Below are positions 37,523 through 46,214 of a stretch of DNA of 64,000 nt, piece by piece. How positions within the stretch are numbered: position 1 is the first letter of the stretch; every line of letters begins with the position of its first letter. Under the pieces are notes generated by a model. The model was not told the origin of the DNA. It saw only the letters and a program-made list of their open reading frames with translations, and searched no databases. The stretch spans positions 115,620 to 179,619 of the forward strand of contig NZ_NINW01000026.1 in the NCBI RefSeq assembly GCF_002188465.1, read 5' to 3'. The DNA is from Pigmentiphaga sp. NML080357 (GTDB taxonomy: Bacteria > Pseudomonadota > Gammaproteobacteria > Burkholderiales > Burkholderiaceae_B). The translations under genes were made by a program, and so were the position numbers.

Positions 37523-38914
37523 TCAAGCGATTGCAGGTTCGCCGGGTTCGAATACGGCGATGGACTCTACGTGGCCGGTGTGGGGGAACATGTTGATCAC
37601 GCCGGCGGCGCGCAGGATGAATCCGCCTTCGTGGACGAGGATGGCGGCGTCGCGGGCCAGGGTCGAGGGATTACAGGACACGTAGACGATGCGCCGGGGC
37701 CGGTCCTCGCCGAGCGTGGAAAGGGCCTTGGCTACCGCCAGCGCGCCTTCCCGGGGCGGATCGATCAGCATCCGGTCGAAATGGCCCAGGCTGCGTAGCC
37801 AGGCCTCGTCCACCTCGAACAGATTCAAGGTCGAGAAGGCGGTGTGGGCCTCGAGCCCCTGCCTGCGGGCTGCCTCGAGGGCGCGGTCGGTCAGCGCCTG
37901 GCTGCCTTCCACGCCGACGACCTCGCGGCAGCGGGTAGCCAGCGCGAGCGTGAAGTTGCCCAGGCCGCAGAACAGGTCCGCCACCCGGTCTGCCGGCCGG
38001 GGATCGAGCAAGGCGATGGCGCGCGACACCAGGACGCGGTTGATCGCATGGTTGACCTGGGTGAAATCGGTCGGCTTGAACGGCATGCGCAGGCCGAACT
38101 CAGGCAAGGCATAGGCCAGCCCGTCGGCATCCTCGGGTTCGAGCGGATGCACGCTGTCGGGCCCCTTGGGCTGCAGCCACCAATGGACGCCGTGGCGCGC
38201 CGCAAACGCCCTGAGGACAGCCAGGTCCTCGTCGACCAGCGGAATCAGGTGCCTCAGCACCAGCACGACCTGGCTGTCGCCTACCGCCACCTCGATCTGC
38301 GGAATGCGGTCGCGCGCCGGCATCGCGGCCACCATTTCCCGCAGCGGCACGAGCAGCGACGCGACGTGCGGATGCAGCACGTGGCATTCACGCATATCGG
38401 CCACGTAGCTGCTCTTGCGTTCGCGGAAACCGACCAGCACGCCTCCTTTCTTGACGACCACCCGCACCGACAGCCTGGCGCGATAGCGATAGCCCCAGGA
38501 CGGGCCGTAGATGGGGGGCAGTATCCGTTGCGGCACCAGTTTGCCGATGTGCCACAAGGTGTCCTCCAAGACGCGCTGCTTGATCGCCACCTGCGCGGCC
38601 GGGTCGACGTGTTGCATCGCACAGCCCCCGCATACGCCGAAATGCGCACAGCGCGGCGCCACCCGCTGCGGCGAAGCGCGCACGACACTTTCCGTCTCGG
38701 CCAGCTCATAGGAGGGTTTGCGCTTGATCACCTTCAGCGTCACCCGTTCGCCCGGCAAGGCGCCTTCGACGAACACCACCTTGCCCTGGCGCCGCGCAAT
38801 GCCGCGTCCTTCCAGGTCGACCGATTCGATGGCCACGGAACCGTCGTGGAACTCGTCGGCAACGGCCTGCCCTTCCAGCCCGTGCTGGAACGTTTGATCT
38901 GCTTCTTGACTCAT
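37523..38914 (-). CDS. rlmD: 23S rRNA (uracil-1939-C5)-methyltransferase RlmD
   Basis: 463 residues from ATG 38914. An N-terminal TRAM-like domain precedes an Fe-S cysteine set ([10 protein letters not shown] and the later MRECHVLHP), the SAM site [13 protein letters not shown] and the catalytic cysteine in [12 protein letters not shown]. It methylates U1939 of 23S rRNA. It is last in the surE-pcm-nlpD-exonuclease-rlmD string. The long open frame upstream of 38914 is not part of the protein. Confidence 0.95.
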   Translation of the reverse strand: MSQEADQTFQHGLEGQAVADEFHDGSVAIESVDLEGRGIARRQGKVVFVEGALPGERVTLKVIKRKPSYELAETESVVRASPQRVAPRCAHFGVCGGCAMQHVDPAAQVAIKQRVLEDTLWHIGKLVPQRILPPIYGPSWGYRYRARLSVRVVVKKGGVLVGFRERKSSYVADMRECHVLHPHVASLLVPLREMVAAMPARDRIPQIEVAVGDSQVVLVLRHLIPLVDEDLAVLRAFAARHGVHWWLQPKGPDSVHPLEPEDADGLAYALPEFGLRMPFKPTDFTQVNHAINRVLVSRAIALLDPRPADRVADLFCGLGNFTLALATRCREVVGVEGSQALTDRALEAARRQGLEAHTAFSTLNLFEVDEAWLRSLGHFDRMLIDPPREGALAVAKALSTLGEDRPRRIVYVSCNPSTLARDAAILVHEGGFILRAAGVINMFPHTGHVESIAVFEPGEPAIA

Positions 38915-38970
38915 GTTGGGTTCACTTAGCGCCGCGCCGCGAGCGTCCCGGGCCGCGCGTGCGGCCACGC

Positions 38971-39741
38971 CTACCACGCGGCGAGGTATTCCTTCCAGTG
39001 CGGCTGGTCCAGGGACTCGAGCGTGCTGCGCACCAGCTCGAGCTCCGCGTCGTACTGGGCGCGCGACAGCATGCCCCGCACCAGGCGGAAGCGGCAATAG
39101 ACCAGCCAGGTATTGACCACGTCCGTCTCGCAATAGGCCCGCACCTCTTCCTGCCGGCCCGAGCTCCACGCCTTCCACACCTGGCTGCCGTCCATGCCCA
39201 GCTTGCCGGGAAAGCCGCACAGCTTGGCCAGCTCGTCCAGCGGGGCATTGGCGCGTCCATTGTATTTGGCCAGCAGGTCCATCAGGTCGCAATGCCGATT
39301 GTGGTAGCGGCTGATGTAGTTGCTGTAGCGGAAATCGCGGTCGTCTTCCCCCATGTCCCAATAGCGCGAGGCCTGGATGCCGTGGATCAGCCCGCGGTAA
39401 TGCAGCACGGGCAGATCGAAGCCCGAGCCGTTCCAGCTGATGAGCTGCGGCGTGTAGCGGTCGATGGTCTTGAAGAATCCGGAAATCAGCGTGGCCTCGG
39501 AATCGTCGGCCTTGCCTATGCACTTGACCCGGAAACCGTCGTCGTCGCGGAACACGCATCCCACCACCGCCACCTTCTGCAGGTGCAGCGGCAGGAAATC
39601 GTGCCCGACCGCCTCGCGCCGGGCGGCGGTGGCCCGCTCGACCACCTCCGCGTCCGGCACGTCGTTCCCCCAGCCGTTGAGCGTGCGCAGGCCTTCCACG
39701 TCCGGAATGGTTTCGAGGTCGAAGACCAGCATGGGCGTCAT
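38971..39741 (-). CDS. predicted 3'-5' exonuclease (DNA_pol_B_exo2 family)
   Basis: 256 residues. ExoI-like DxE motif in [11 protein letters not shown], ExoII in [15 protein letters not shown], and an ExoIII-like [16 protein letters not shown] with the last catalytic Asp. This is the PolB-exonuclease-related stand-alone family seen next to rlmD in many betaproteobacteria. Likely a cytoplasmic nuclease in nucleic-acid repair or turnover; the substrate is not known. It begins eight bases after nlpD. A start nine bases downstream (ATG 39732) is possible. Confidence 0.88.
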   Translation of the reverse strand: MTPMLVFDLETIPDVEGLRTLNGWGNDVPDAEVVERATAARREAVGHDFLPLHLQKVAVVGCVFRDDDGFRVKCIGKADDSEATLISGFFKTIDRYTPQLISWNGSGFDLPVLHYRGLIHGIQASRYWDMGEDDRDFRYSNYISRYHNRHCDLMDLLAKYNGRANAPLDELAKLCGFPGKLGMDGSQVWKAWSSGRQEEVRAYCETDVVNTWLVYCRFRLVRGMLSRAQYDAELELVRSTLESLDQPHWKEYLAAW

Positions 39742-39749
39742 TGCGAACC

Positions 39750-40682
39750 TCAGCGCGAAGGCAGGTAGTCGATGGGGTCGACCGGACGGCCCTGGCGGCG
39801 TATCTCGAAATGCACGCGGGGCGACTCGGCGTCGGTGCTGCCGAGCTCGGCGATCTTCTGTCCGCGCCGCACCGCCTGCCCTTCCTTGACCAGCATGGCG
39901 CGGTTGTGCGCATAGGCGGACAGGAAGGTGTTGTTGTGCTTGATGATGATCAATTGCCCGTAGCCGCGCAATCCGCTGCCGCTGTAGACCACCTTGCCGT
40001 CGGCCGCCGCCAGGACCGGATCGCCGACGTTGCCGGCGATGTCCAGGCCCTTGTTGCGGGTCTCGTGGAAGTTCTCGATGATCTTGCCGCTGGCCGGCCA
40101 TCCCCATTCGACGCGCTCGCTCGCCGGTTCCGTGCGAGAAGGAGCCGGCGCAGGCGTCGCGGGAGGCGTGCTGGGCGCTGGCGTGGCAGGCGTGGCGGGT
40201 GCCGGCGTCGGCGTGCCCAGCGGACGCGTGGTCGACTGGGAAGGAGCCGGCACCGGCGTGACCTGGGCTACGCCGGTATCGGCGGGCTTGGGTGTGGTCG
40301 ACCCCGGCCGGGTGACGCGCAGCACCTGCCCCGGACGGATCTGGTTCGGGTCCTCGAGATTGTTCCACTGGGCGATGTCGCGCCAGTCCTGGCCATGGTC
40401 GAGGGCGATGCGGATCAGCGTGTCGCCGCGCTTGACCACGTAGGTGTCGGCATCGACCAGGCGCGAGGATTCCCGGCCCGCCGTGGCGGGGGGCTCGGCG
40501 GACTTGGCCGGCGTGGTGCGATCGACCACGGGGACCGTCCTCGGCGCGGATCCGCAGGCCGCCAGCAGCAATGCGCAGCCCGTCCAGGCCAGCGCATGCA
40601 TTGCGGCCCGTCCGAGCATCCCGGGCGCCAGGCGCCGGGGTCGATTGGATTCCTCGCGGCTCGGCTTGCGCCAATTCTGCAT
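39750..40682 (-). CDS. nlpD: NlpD-like LysM/LytM lipoprotein (amidase activator)
   Basis: 310 residues from ATG 40682, which has AGGAG seven bases upstream; ATG 40700, overlapping the pcm stop, is an alternative. The lipobox is LLAAC. One LysM domain ([21 protein letters not shown]) precedes a long Pro/Ala/Thr linker and a C-terminal LytM/M23 domain. The metal-binding histidine is replaced (NKGLDIAG instead of HxGxD), as in E. coli NlpD, so it should activate septal amidases rather than cleave peptidoglycan itself. In most relatives rpoS follows nlpD; here the exonuclease gene does. Confidence 0.93.
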   Translation of the reverse strand: MQNWRKPSREESNRPRRLAPGMLGRAAMHALAWTGCALLLAACGSAPRTVPVVDRTTPAKSAEPPATAGRESSRLVDADTYVVKRGDTLIRIALDHGQDWRDIAQWNNLEDPNQIRPGQVLRVTRPGSTTPKPADTGVAQVTPVPAPSQSTTRPLGTPTPAPATPATPAPSTPPATPAPAPSRTEPASERVEWGWPASGKIIENFHETRNKGLDIAGNVGDPVLAAADGKVVYSGSGLRGYGQLIIIKHNNTFLSAYAHNRAMLVKEGQAVRRGQKIAELGSTDAESPRVHFEIRRQGRPVDPIDYLPSR

Positions 40683-40699
40683 CCCTGATCTCCTATTCA

Positions 40700-41623
40700 T
40701 TACAACAACACACCCGACTGCAGCGGCACGAAACGCACCGGCTCCAGTTCGGTCCGCACCCAGCTCTGGGCTCCGGTGCGCTCTATCATGACCAGTCTTT
40801 GCCTGGCGCCGCCTTCCGGCGCCACCAGCCTGCCACCGAGCGCCAGCTGCGCCAGCAGGGCCTCGGGAATCTTCAATCCCGCCGCCGCCACCACGATGGC
40901 GTCGAAGGGAGCGGCGCTCGGCACGCCTTGCATGCCGTCGCCGAAAACCAGGCGCACGTGGGCGAACCGGAACGGCCGCAGCCGGTTGCGCGCCAGTTCA
41001 TGCAGGGCCTTGATGCGTTCGATGGAATACACCTCCCGCGCCACGCCCGCCAGCACCGCGGCCTGATACCCGCAACCGGTTCCGACCTCCAGCACCTTGC
41101 CGAGTTCGCGCCCGTTGCGCGCGGCCGCGATCATGCGCGCCACGATCCAGGGTTGCGAGATCGTCTGGCCGTGCCCGATGGGCAGCGCCGCATCCTCGTA
41201 CGCGCGGCTGGCAAGCGCCTCGTCGACGAAGCGATGCCGCGGTATGGCCTGCACCGCCTCGAGCACCCGTTCGTCGCCGATGCCCTGGGCGCGCAGGCGC
41301 GCCACCAGCGAGCTGCGCATGCGTTCGGAATTGAGCCCGTGATTCGGCTCGGCGGCGGGCGGCCGGGCCTGCCCCGCGGCGGGCACCACCAGGCGGGCAG
41401 GCGCCAGCCGCGTATTGCTGTTGGTGGGTTTGGCCTCGTCGGGACGCGGAGGCTTGGCCGGTACGCTCCGGACCACCGGCGGCCGGCCGGTGCTGACCCG
41501 TGTATTGCTGTTGGCCGCCGTGATGGGTGGCGACGAGGGCACCGCCCGGCGCGGCGCGGCGCGGGTTTCTCCCGTGTCGCGGGCCCGGGCGGGCGCGGGC
41601 GTCAGCGGTTTGCGCCTGTCCAT
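40700..41623 (-). CDS. pcm: protein-L-isoaspartate O-methyltransferase with long N-terminal extension
   Basis: About 307 residues, versus ~210 for ordinary Pcm. The enzyme domain starts near residue 100 ([21 protein letters not shown], then [47 protein letters not shown]). The N-terminal ~95 residues are Pro/Arg-rich, with a repeated NSNTR motif, and are probably disordered. It repairs isoaspartyl residues using SAM. The start is uncertain: ATG 41623 overlaps surE by 22 bases and has no strong ribosome site; 41638 is also possible. Confidence 0.9.
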   Translation of the reverse strand: MDRRKPLTPAPARARDTGETRAAPRRAVPSSPPITAANSNTRVSTGRPPVVRSVPAKPPRPDEAKPTNSNTRLAPARLVVPAAGQARPPAAEPNHGLNSERMRSSLVARLRAQGIGDERVLEAVQAIPRHRFVDEALASRAYEDAALPIGHGQTISQPWIVARMIAAARNGRELGKVLEVGTGCGYQAAVLAGVAREVYSIERIKALHELARNRLRPFRFAHVRLVFGDGMQGVPSAAPFDAIVVAAAGLKIPEALLAQLALGGRLVAPEGGARQRLVMIERTGAQSWVRTELEPVRFVPLQSGVLL

Positions 41624-42366
41624 TCCGCGGGAATCCATTCGCGCATCGGTTCGATCTGCGCAGCGTGCGTCAGGTCGAACCGCAGCGGGGTGACCGAGAC
41701 CGCGCCGTCGGCGCAGGCATGGAAATCCGTCCCGGGCGTCGCGTCGGCCGCCTTGCCGGCCGGGCCGATCCAGTAGACCGGCTCGCCATAGGGCGTGGAC
41801 GAGCGAACGACCGGCTCGGAGGGATGGCGGCGTCCCAGGCGGGTGACCCGCGGCGGCTTGAGCTCCGATAACGGCAGGTTGGGAATATTGACGTTCAGCA
41901 GCGTGGGCGCCTCGAGCGGTCGGGCGATGAAGCGCTCGACGAAGCTGCGCGCCGCCGCGGCGGCCGCGTCCAGGTGTGTCCAGCCCTTGGATACCTGGGA
42001 AAAGGCGATCGAAGGGATGCCGAACAGGTAGCCTTCGGTCGCCGCGGCGACCGTCCCGGAATACAGGGTGTCCTCGCCCATGTTCTGGCCGTCGTTGATG
42101 CCCGACACCACGAGGTCCGGCCGGCGATCGAGCAGGCCGGTCAGGGCGACGTGCACGCAATCGGACGGCGTGCCGTTGACATAGAGAAAACCGTTGGTGG
42201 CCTTGCGCACGGACAGGGGCCGGTCCAGCGTGAGGGAATTGGACGATCCGCTGCGATTGGTCTCGGGCGCGACCACGATCAATTCGGCGAGCGGGCGCAG
42301 CGCCTCGACCAGGGCAGCCAGGCCGGGGGCGAAATAGCCGTCGTCGTTGGAAATCAGAATCAACAT
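41602..42366 (-). CDS. surE: 5'-nucleotidase SurE
   Basis: 254 residues. The metal site DD is in [16 protein letters not shown], the loop serine in [10 protein letters not shown] and the Asn in [25 protein letters not shown]. It dephosphorylates nucleoside monophosphates in stationary phase and stress. It leads surE-pcm-nlpD. About 80 bases upstream on the same strand is a terminator-bearing structured RNA, possibly its leader. Confidence 0.96.
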   Translation of the reverse strand: MLILISNDDGYFAPGLAALVEALRPLAELIVVAPETNRSGSSNSLTLDRPLSVRKATNGFLYVNGTPSDCVHVALTGLLDRRPDLVVSGINDGQNMGEDTLYSGTVAAATEGYLFGIPSIAFSQVSKGWTHLDAAAAAARSFVERFIARPLEAPTLLNVNIPNLPLSELKPPRVTRLGRRHPSEPVVRSSTPYGEPVYWIGPAGKAADATPGTDFHACADGAVSVTPLRFDLTHAAQIEPMREWIPAEWTGANR

Positions 42367-42446
42367 CTATCGCCCCGAACTCTCACGCAATGCCATCTCC
42401 AGTTAGCGGCAAAAGAATCTTGCTGTCGGCGCTGCCTGCCGCAACG

Positions 42447-42475
42447 AAAAAAGCCCGCACGGCGACCCTGCGGGC
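42447..42475 (-). terminator. Rho-independent terminator upstream of surE
   Basis: GCCCGCA and TGCGGGC pair in a 7-bp stem with a 9-base loop followed by six T residues on the minus strand, about 80 bases before the surE start and 155 bases after the lysR stop. Confidence 0.85.
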
Positions 42476-42569
42476 TTGTGTCGTCCGGAACGAGCCGGGC
42501 AGCCTCCTGGTTGCTTGACGGTTCCGGACGCGCGTCCGTTTCCGGCCCACCGAATGCTCTCGGATTGTA
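42447..42569 (-). ncRNA. putative structured small RNA or surE leader with intrinsic terminator
   Basis: On the minus strand a -10-like TACAAT (42569-42564) is followed by a perfect 9-bp stem, GTCCGGAAC (42529-42521) with GTTCCGGAC (42491-42483) around a 29-base loop, then GCCCGCA/TGCGGGC (42475-42453) and TTTTTT. The product would be about 100 nt. No coding frame of note lies in the 264-bp gap between lysR and surE. The -35 is poor. It could be an independent sRNA or an attenuated leader of surE. Confidence 0.45.
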
Positions 42570-42630
42570 CATGAGCCCCCTTCCCGCCCGTAGAGGAATC
42601 CCCCAGGCGTTGCGCCGCCGCCCTAGGGAG

Positions 42631-43542
42631 TCAGCACGGCGCGGGCAATTGCTTCTCGTACGCCGCGACCAGCGCGTCGAGGAAACCGCGCACCGCCGGC
42701 ACCAGCCCGCGTCGCGACGGAAACACGGCCTGTACGATGCCTTCGGGCAGCGAATATTGGGTCAGCGTAACCTGCAATCGCCCCGCCTCGACGTCGGCCG
42801 CCACCATGAACCAGGGCAGACAGGCCAGCCCCAGTCCCTGCAGGACGGCGGTTTGCAGCGTACTGAGATCGTCCACCGACAAGCGGGGGACATGGGCTAC
42901 CGAAACTTCCTTTCCGTCGGGGCCGGTGAAGCGCCAGACGTGCTTTTCGGCAGCCTGCATCATGCTCAGCGTCGGCATGCGCGCGAGGTCCCGCACATCC
43001 TGGGGCTGCCCGTGCCGCGCGAAAAAGCCCGGCGTGGCGGCCAGCACCATGCGGCTTGTGGCCAGGGGCCGCACCACCAGCTCGGAATCCTCCAGGGGCG
43101 GCTGGCGCACGCGCAACGCCAGGTCGAACCCCTCCTCCACCACGTCCACCCGCCGGGAAGTAGCGTCGATCTGCACGCGCACGAGCGGATTGCGTTCGAG
43201 GTAGTCCGACACAATGCGCGCGACGTCGCTTTGCAACAGGCCGACCGGGCAGCTGAAACGTATCAGCCCTTGCGGCTGCGAGGTGGTGCGGTCCACCGCC
43301 TCCCGGGCCGCGGCCGCCTCGGCCGCAAGCGCCGCGCAGTGCTGGTAGTAGGTGTGGCCGATCTCCGTCACCGATATTTTTCGCGTCGTGCGGTTGAGCA
43401 GCCGGACTCCCAGCTCGTCTTCGAGACCGGCGATACGGCGGCTGATGCGCGACACCGGTATTCCCAGGGCCTGGGACGCAGCGGTATAGCCGCCGTGCTC
43501 GACCACCTTGGCGAACAAATACATGTCATTGAGGTCCTGCAT
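42631..43542 (-). CDS. LysR-family transcriptional regulator
   Basis: 303 residues from ATG 43542 with GGGGGGAAA upstream. The N-terminal winged HTH (MYLFAKVVEHGGYTAASQALGIPVSRISRRIAGLEDELGVRLL) and a periplasmic-binding-like effector domain are both complete. Divergent from an azoreductase gene, the usual arrangement for a LysR regulator and its target. The palindrome at 43559-43582 lies directly upstream of its start. Confidence 0.94.
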   Translation of the reverse strand: MQDLNDMYLFAKVVEHGGYTAASQALGIPVSRISRRIAGLEDELGVRLLNRTTRKISVTEIGHTYYQHCAALAAEAAAAREAVDRTTSQPQGLIRFSCPVGLLQSDVARIVSDYLERNPLVRVQIDATSRRVDVVEEGFDLALRVRQPPLEDSELVVRPLATSRMVLAATPGFFARHGQPQDVRDLARMPTLSMMQAAEKHVWRFTGPDGKEVSVAHVPRLSVDDLSTLQTAVLQGLGLACLPWFMVAADVEAGRLQVTLTQYSLPEGIVQAVFPSRRGLVPAVRGFLDALVAAYEKQLPAPC

Positions 43543-43558
43543 GGCTTTCCCCCCGGCC

Positions 43559-43582
43559 AACTATTCCATACATGGAAAAGTT
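43559..43582. promoter_or_regulatory. LysR-type operator between lysR and azoR
   Basis: AACT-A-TTCCAT-AC-ATGGAA-A-AGTT is an interrupted 24-bp palindrome with a T-N11-A core, starting 17 bases before the LysR ATG. It is well placed for autorepression and for activation of azoR about 105 bases away. Confidence 0.55.
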
Positions 43583-43687
43583 ATTCTCATGAAGGCCAGT
43601 TTAAAAATGATTGTTGAGGATATATCTTGTCGGAGTGGCGGAGATCATCCGCATTAACCCTTACAACCTCTTGTTCCAGGAATCCTC

Positions 43688-44326
43688 ATGAAAGTCCTGC
43701 ACATCGATTCCAGCTCCACCGGGGCCGCATCCGTGTCCCGCGAATTGACTGCCGCCGTGGTGCAGGCCCTGCGCCAGGCCGACCCCGGACTGGAGGTCCG
43801 CTACCGGGACCTGATCGCCCAGCCGCCCGCCCACCTGGACGGCGCGCTGCTGCAGTCCCTGCGGCCCCAGCCCGGCACGGTGCTGCCCGACGATGCCGAG
43901 TTCCGCAAGGAAGTCGCCTACACCGACGAACTGCTCGAGGAATTCCTCGCCGCCGACGTGGTGGTGGTGGGTGCGCCCATGTACAACTTTTCCATTCCCT
44001 CGCAGCTGAAGGCGTGGATCGATCGTGTCGCGCAGGCCGGCAAGACCTTCCGCTATACCGCCAACGGGCCGGAAGGACTGGCCGGCGACAAAAAGGTCGT
44101 GATCGTGTCGTCGCGCGGCGGCAAGTACGTGGGCACGCCCATCGAGACCATGCTCGATCATCAGGAGTCCTACCTGCGCGCCGTGTTCGGCTTCTTCGGC
44201 GTGGTCGACGTCGACATTCTCCGCGCCGAAGGTGTGGCGCTCGGCACGGAGGCGCGCGCCGAGGCGGTGGAGGAAGCCCTGCAACGCGCCGGCCTGCTGG
44301 CCGGGGAGTTGGCCGCGGTCGCCTGA
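43688..44326 (+). CDS. azoR: FMN-dependent NADH-azoreductase/quinone reductase
   Basis: 212 residues of flavodoxin-like fold. KVLHIDSSSTGAASVSRELT is the FMN phosphate loop, VVGAPMYNFSIPSQLKAWIDRVAQAGKTF the AzoR signature, and SSRGGKYVGTP the second FMN contact. Cytoplasmic homodimer reducing azo dyes and quinones with NADH. Probably regulated by the divergent LysR protein. Confidence 0.95.
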   Translation: MKVLHIDSSSTGAASVSRELTAAVVQALRQADPGLEVRYRDLIAQPPAHLDGALLQSLRPQPGTVLPDDAEFRKEVAYTDELLEEFLAADVVVVGAPMYNFSIPSQLKAWIDRVAQAGKTFRYTANGPEGLAGDKKVVIVSSRGGKYVGTPIETMLDHQESYLRAVFGFFGVVDVDILRAEGVALGTEARAEAVEEALQRAGLLAGELAAVA

Positions 44327-44360
44327 TACCCGCGGCTCCGGCTCCAGGGCGCCGCGTCCG

Positions 44361-45269
44361 TCAGCGCGGCGCCCCGTAGAGCAGCAGCAACAGCCCCGCC
44401 ACCACCAGGGCCATGCCGTACCGCTCGCGCCGGCTTGCATGCTGGGCGAACACGCGCCTGGACGCGAGCTGAGCGAAGAGCACTTCCACCAGCCCCAGCG
44501 TGCGTACATTGGCTGCCGAGGTCAGGGCAAAGCCGATGTACCAGCACTGCGAGGCGAATGCCCCCATGAAGCCGGCCGCCAGCGAGGAACGCCACGCCGC
44601 CAGGACACCGCGCAGCACGTCGCGCTGGAACAGGGCCTGCCAGGCCACGAGCGCGGCGGTCTGCATCAGCAGTCCCACCACCAGCGTCATGCTGGCGCGC
44701 AGTGCGAACGAACCTGTTCCGAGCGAGACGATGGCGCCGCGAAAAGCGACCGCCGACAAGGCGAAAAACGCCCCCGATGCGATGCCGAGCAGCGCCGGGC
44801 GCCAGCTGCTCCCCGCCCCTGCCCCCGGCTTCCAGGACATCGTCACGACCCCTGCCGTTGCCACCACGACGGCGCATGCGGCCGGGATCCCGAGCGGATC
44901 GCCCAGCACCAGCACGGCGAAGACCGCAACCAGCACCGGCTCGGTCTTCACGTAGACCGTACTCAACGCGAAATTGCGCAACTGCATGGTCGCCAGCATC
45001 AGCACGGTGGCGAGGATCTGCGCCGCCGCGGCGCCCGCCGCGAACAGCAGGAACTCGCCGTTGGCGGCCGGCAACGGTTCGCGCCCCGCCAGCATCACGA
45101 CGGCGAGAAAAACCAGGGAGAACGGCAGGCCATAGAGAAAGCGCACCTGCGCCGCGCCCAGCGTGCCCAAGGTGCTGGTCAGCTTGTGCTGCATGGTATT
45201 GCGGGCGGTCTGCGCGGCCGCGGCGATCAGCGTGGCGGGAATCCAGAGCAGCGAAGTGTCCAAGGGCAC
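44361..45269 (-). CDS. EamA/DMT-family transporter
   Basis: 302 residues with about ten hydrophobic segments in two EamA repeats (for example FALSTVYVKTEPVLVAVFAVLVLGDPLG and LVEVLFAQLASRRVF). GTG start at 45269 without a strong ribosome site; TTG 45263 is an alternative. Members export metabolites or drugs. It lies 13 bp downstream of the AraC regulator on the same strand, so they may be co-transcribed. The 3' end converges on azoR with a 34-bp gap. Confidence 0.9.
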   Translation of the reverse strand: MPLDTSLLWIPATLIAAAAQTARNTMQHKLTSTLGTLGAAQVRFLYGLPFSLVFLAVVMLAGREPLPAANGEFLLFAAGAAAAQILATVLMLATMQLRNFALSTVYVKTEPVLVAVFAVLVLGDPLGIPAACAVVVATAGVVTMSWKPGAGAGSSWRPALLGIASGAFFALSAVAFRGAIVSLGTGSFALRASMTLVVGLLMQTAALVAWQALFQRDVLRGVLAAWRSSLAAGFMGAFASQCWYIGFALTSAANVRTLGLVEVLFAQLASRRVFAQHASRRERYGMALVVAGLLLLLYGAPR

Positions 45270-45282
45270 GGCCTGTAAACGG

Positions 45283-46113
45283 TCAGCCCGGGATCATACC
45301 GTGCGGCATGCCGGCATACTCCTGCCGGCCGTTGCGTTCGGCCAGGTAGCGGCCGGGCGGCTTGCCCAGCGCCTTCCTGAACATGGTGATGAAGGCGCTG
45401 ACCGACTCGTAGCCCAGGTCCATCGCTACCCGCTGCACGGGCATGCCGGCGGACAGGCGCTGCAAAGCCGCGATCACGTGCAATTGCTGGCGCCACCTGC
45501 CGAAACTCATGCCTGTCTCGGCCTTGATGAGCCGCGCGAGGCTGCGCTCGCTCATCGCGACCTGTTGCGCCCATTGCGAGACGGTGCTGCGGTTCGACGG
45601 ATCGGCGGCCAGCGCGTCGGCGATCTTGCGCAAGCGGCTGTGCGCGGGCACCGGCAGATGCAATTGCTCCGTGGGCATCTGCGCCAGTTGTTCGAGCAGC
45701 ACGGCGGCCAGCCGGGCCGTGGGCCCGCCGGGCGAGTAGTCGGAAGATTGCGTCGCGAGGTGAAGGATCATTTCGCGCAGCAGCGGCGAGATCGACAGGG
45801 TGCAGCACACCTGCGGCAGCGCCGCGGCGCCGGGCTCGACGAACAGCAGGCACACCTGGCCGTGCAGCGATACGGTGTTGCTGTGCGGCATGCCGGGCGG
45901 CACCCATACAGCGCAATGCGGCGGCACCATCCAGACGCCCTGGGGCACCCGGCAGGTGACCGAACCGCGCAGCGCCATCAACAACTGCCCCTTGCGATGC
46001 CGATGCACCGGCTGCTCGCTGCGGCGGTCGTATGCGGTCAGGTGCACCGCGGTAGCCGGACTGGCGGTGCGGTCCGGATCGAACTGGGTATAGCAGGCGG
46101 CGAAATCGTCCAT
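45283..46113 (-). CDS. AraC-family regulator, NimR-like
   Basis: 276 residues. An N-terminal cupin sensor (VHRHRKGQLLMALRGSVTCRVPQGVWMVPP, WVPPGMPHSN) precedes a C-terminal double HTH (VSQWAQQVAMSERSLARLIKAETGMSFGRWRQQL and the second helix pair VAMDLGYESVSAFITMFRKALG). It is divergent from a CynX/NimT-type exporter, the layout of E. coli nimR-nimT, so it is probably a local regulator of that transporter. Assignment rests on domain plus neighbour. Confidence 0.9.
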   Translation of the reverse strand: MDDFAACYTQFDPDRTASPATAVHLTAYDRRSEQPVHRHRKGQLLMALRGSVTCRVPQGVWMVPPHCAVWVPPGMPHSNTVSLHGQVCLLFVEPGAAALPQVCCTLSISPLLREMILHLATQSSDYSPGGPTARLAAVLLEQLAQMPTEQLHLPVPAHSRLRKIADALAADPSNRSTVSQWAQQVAMSERSLARLIKAETGMSFGRWRQQLHVIAALQRLSAGMPVQRVAMDLGYESVSAFITMFRKALGKPPGRYLAERNGRQEYAGMPHGMIPG

Positions 46114-46142
46114 GGCGGGTATTTGGCGGATTTTAGCTACTT

Positions 46143-46166
46143 TCTGTCATCTTATCCAAAGACAGA
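46143..46166. promoter_or_regulatory. inverted repeat in the nimR/nimT-like divergent region
   Basis: TCTGTC and GACAGA form a perfect 6-bp inverted repeat with a 12-bp spacer in the 101-bp gap between the divergent AraC regulator and transporter. A candidate operator. Confidence 0.4.
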
Positions 46167-46214
46167 CAAACGCAAAACGCCTAAAGTGCGAGGCAACGCC
46201 ATACAGGACCTTCC

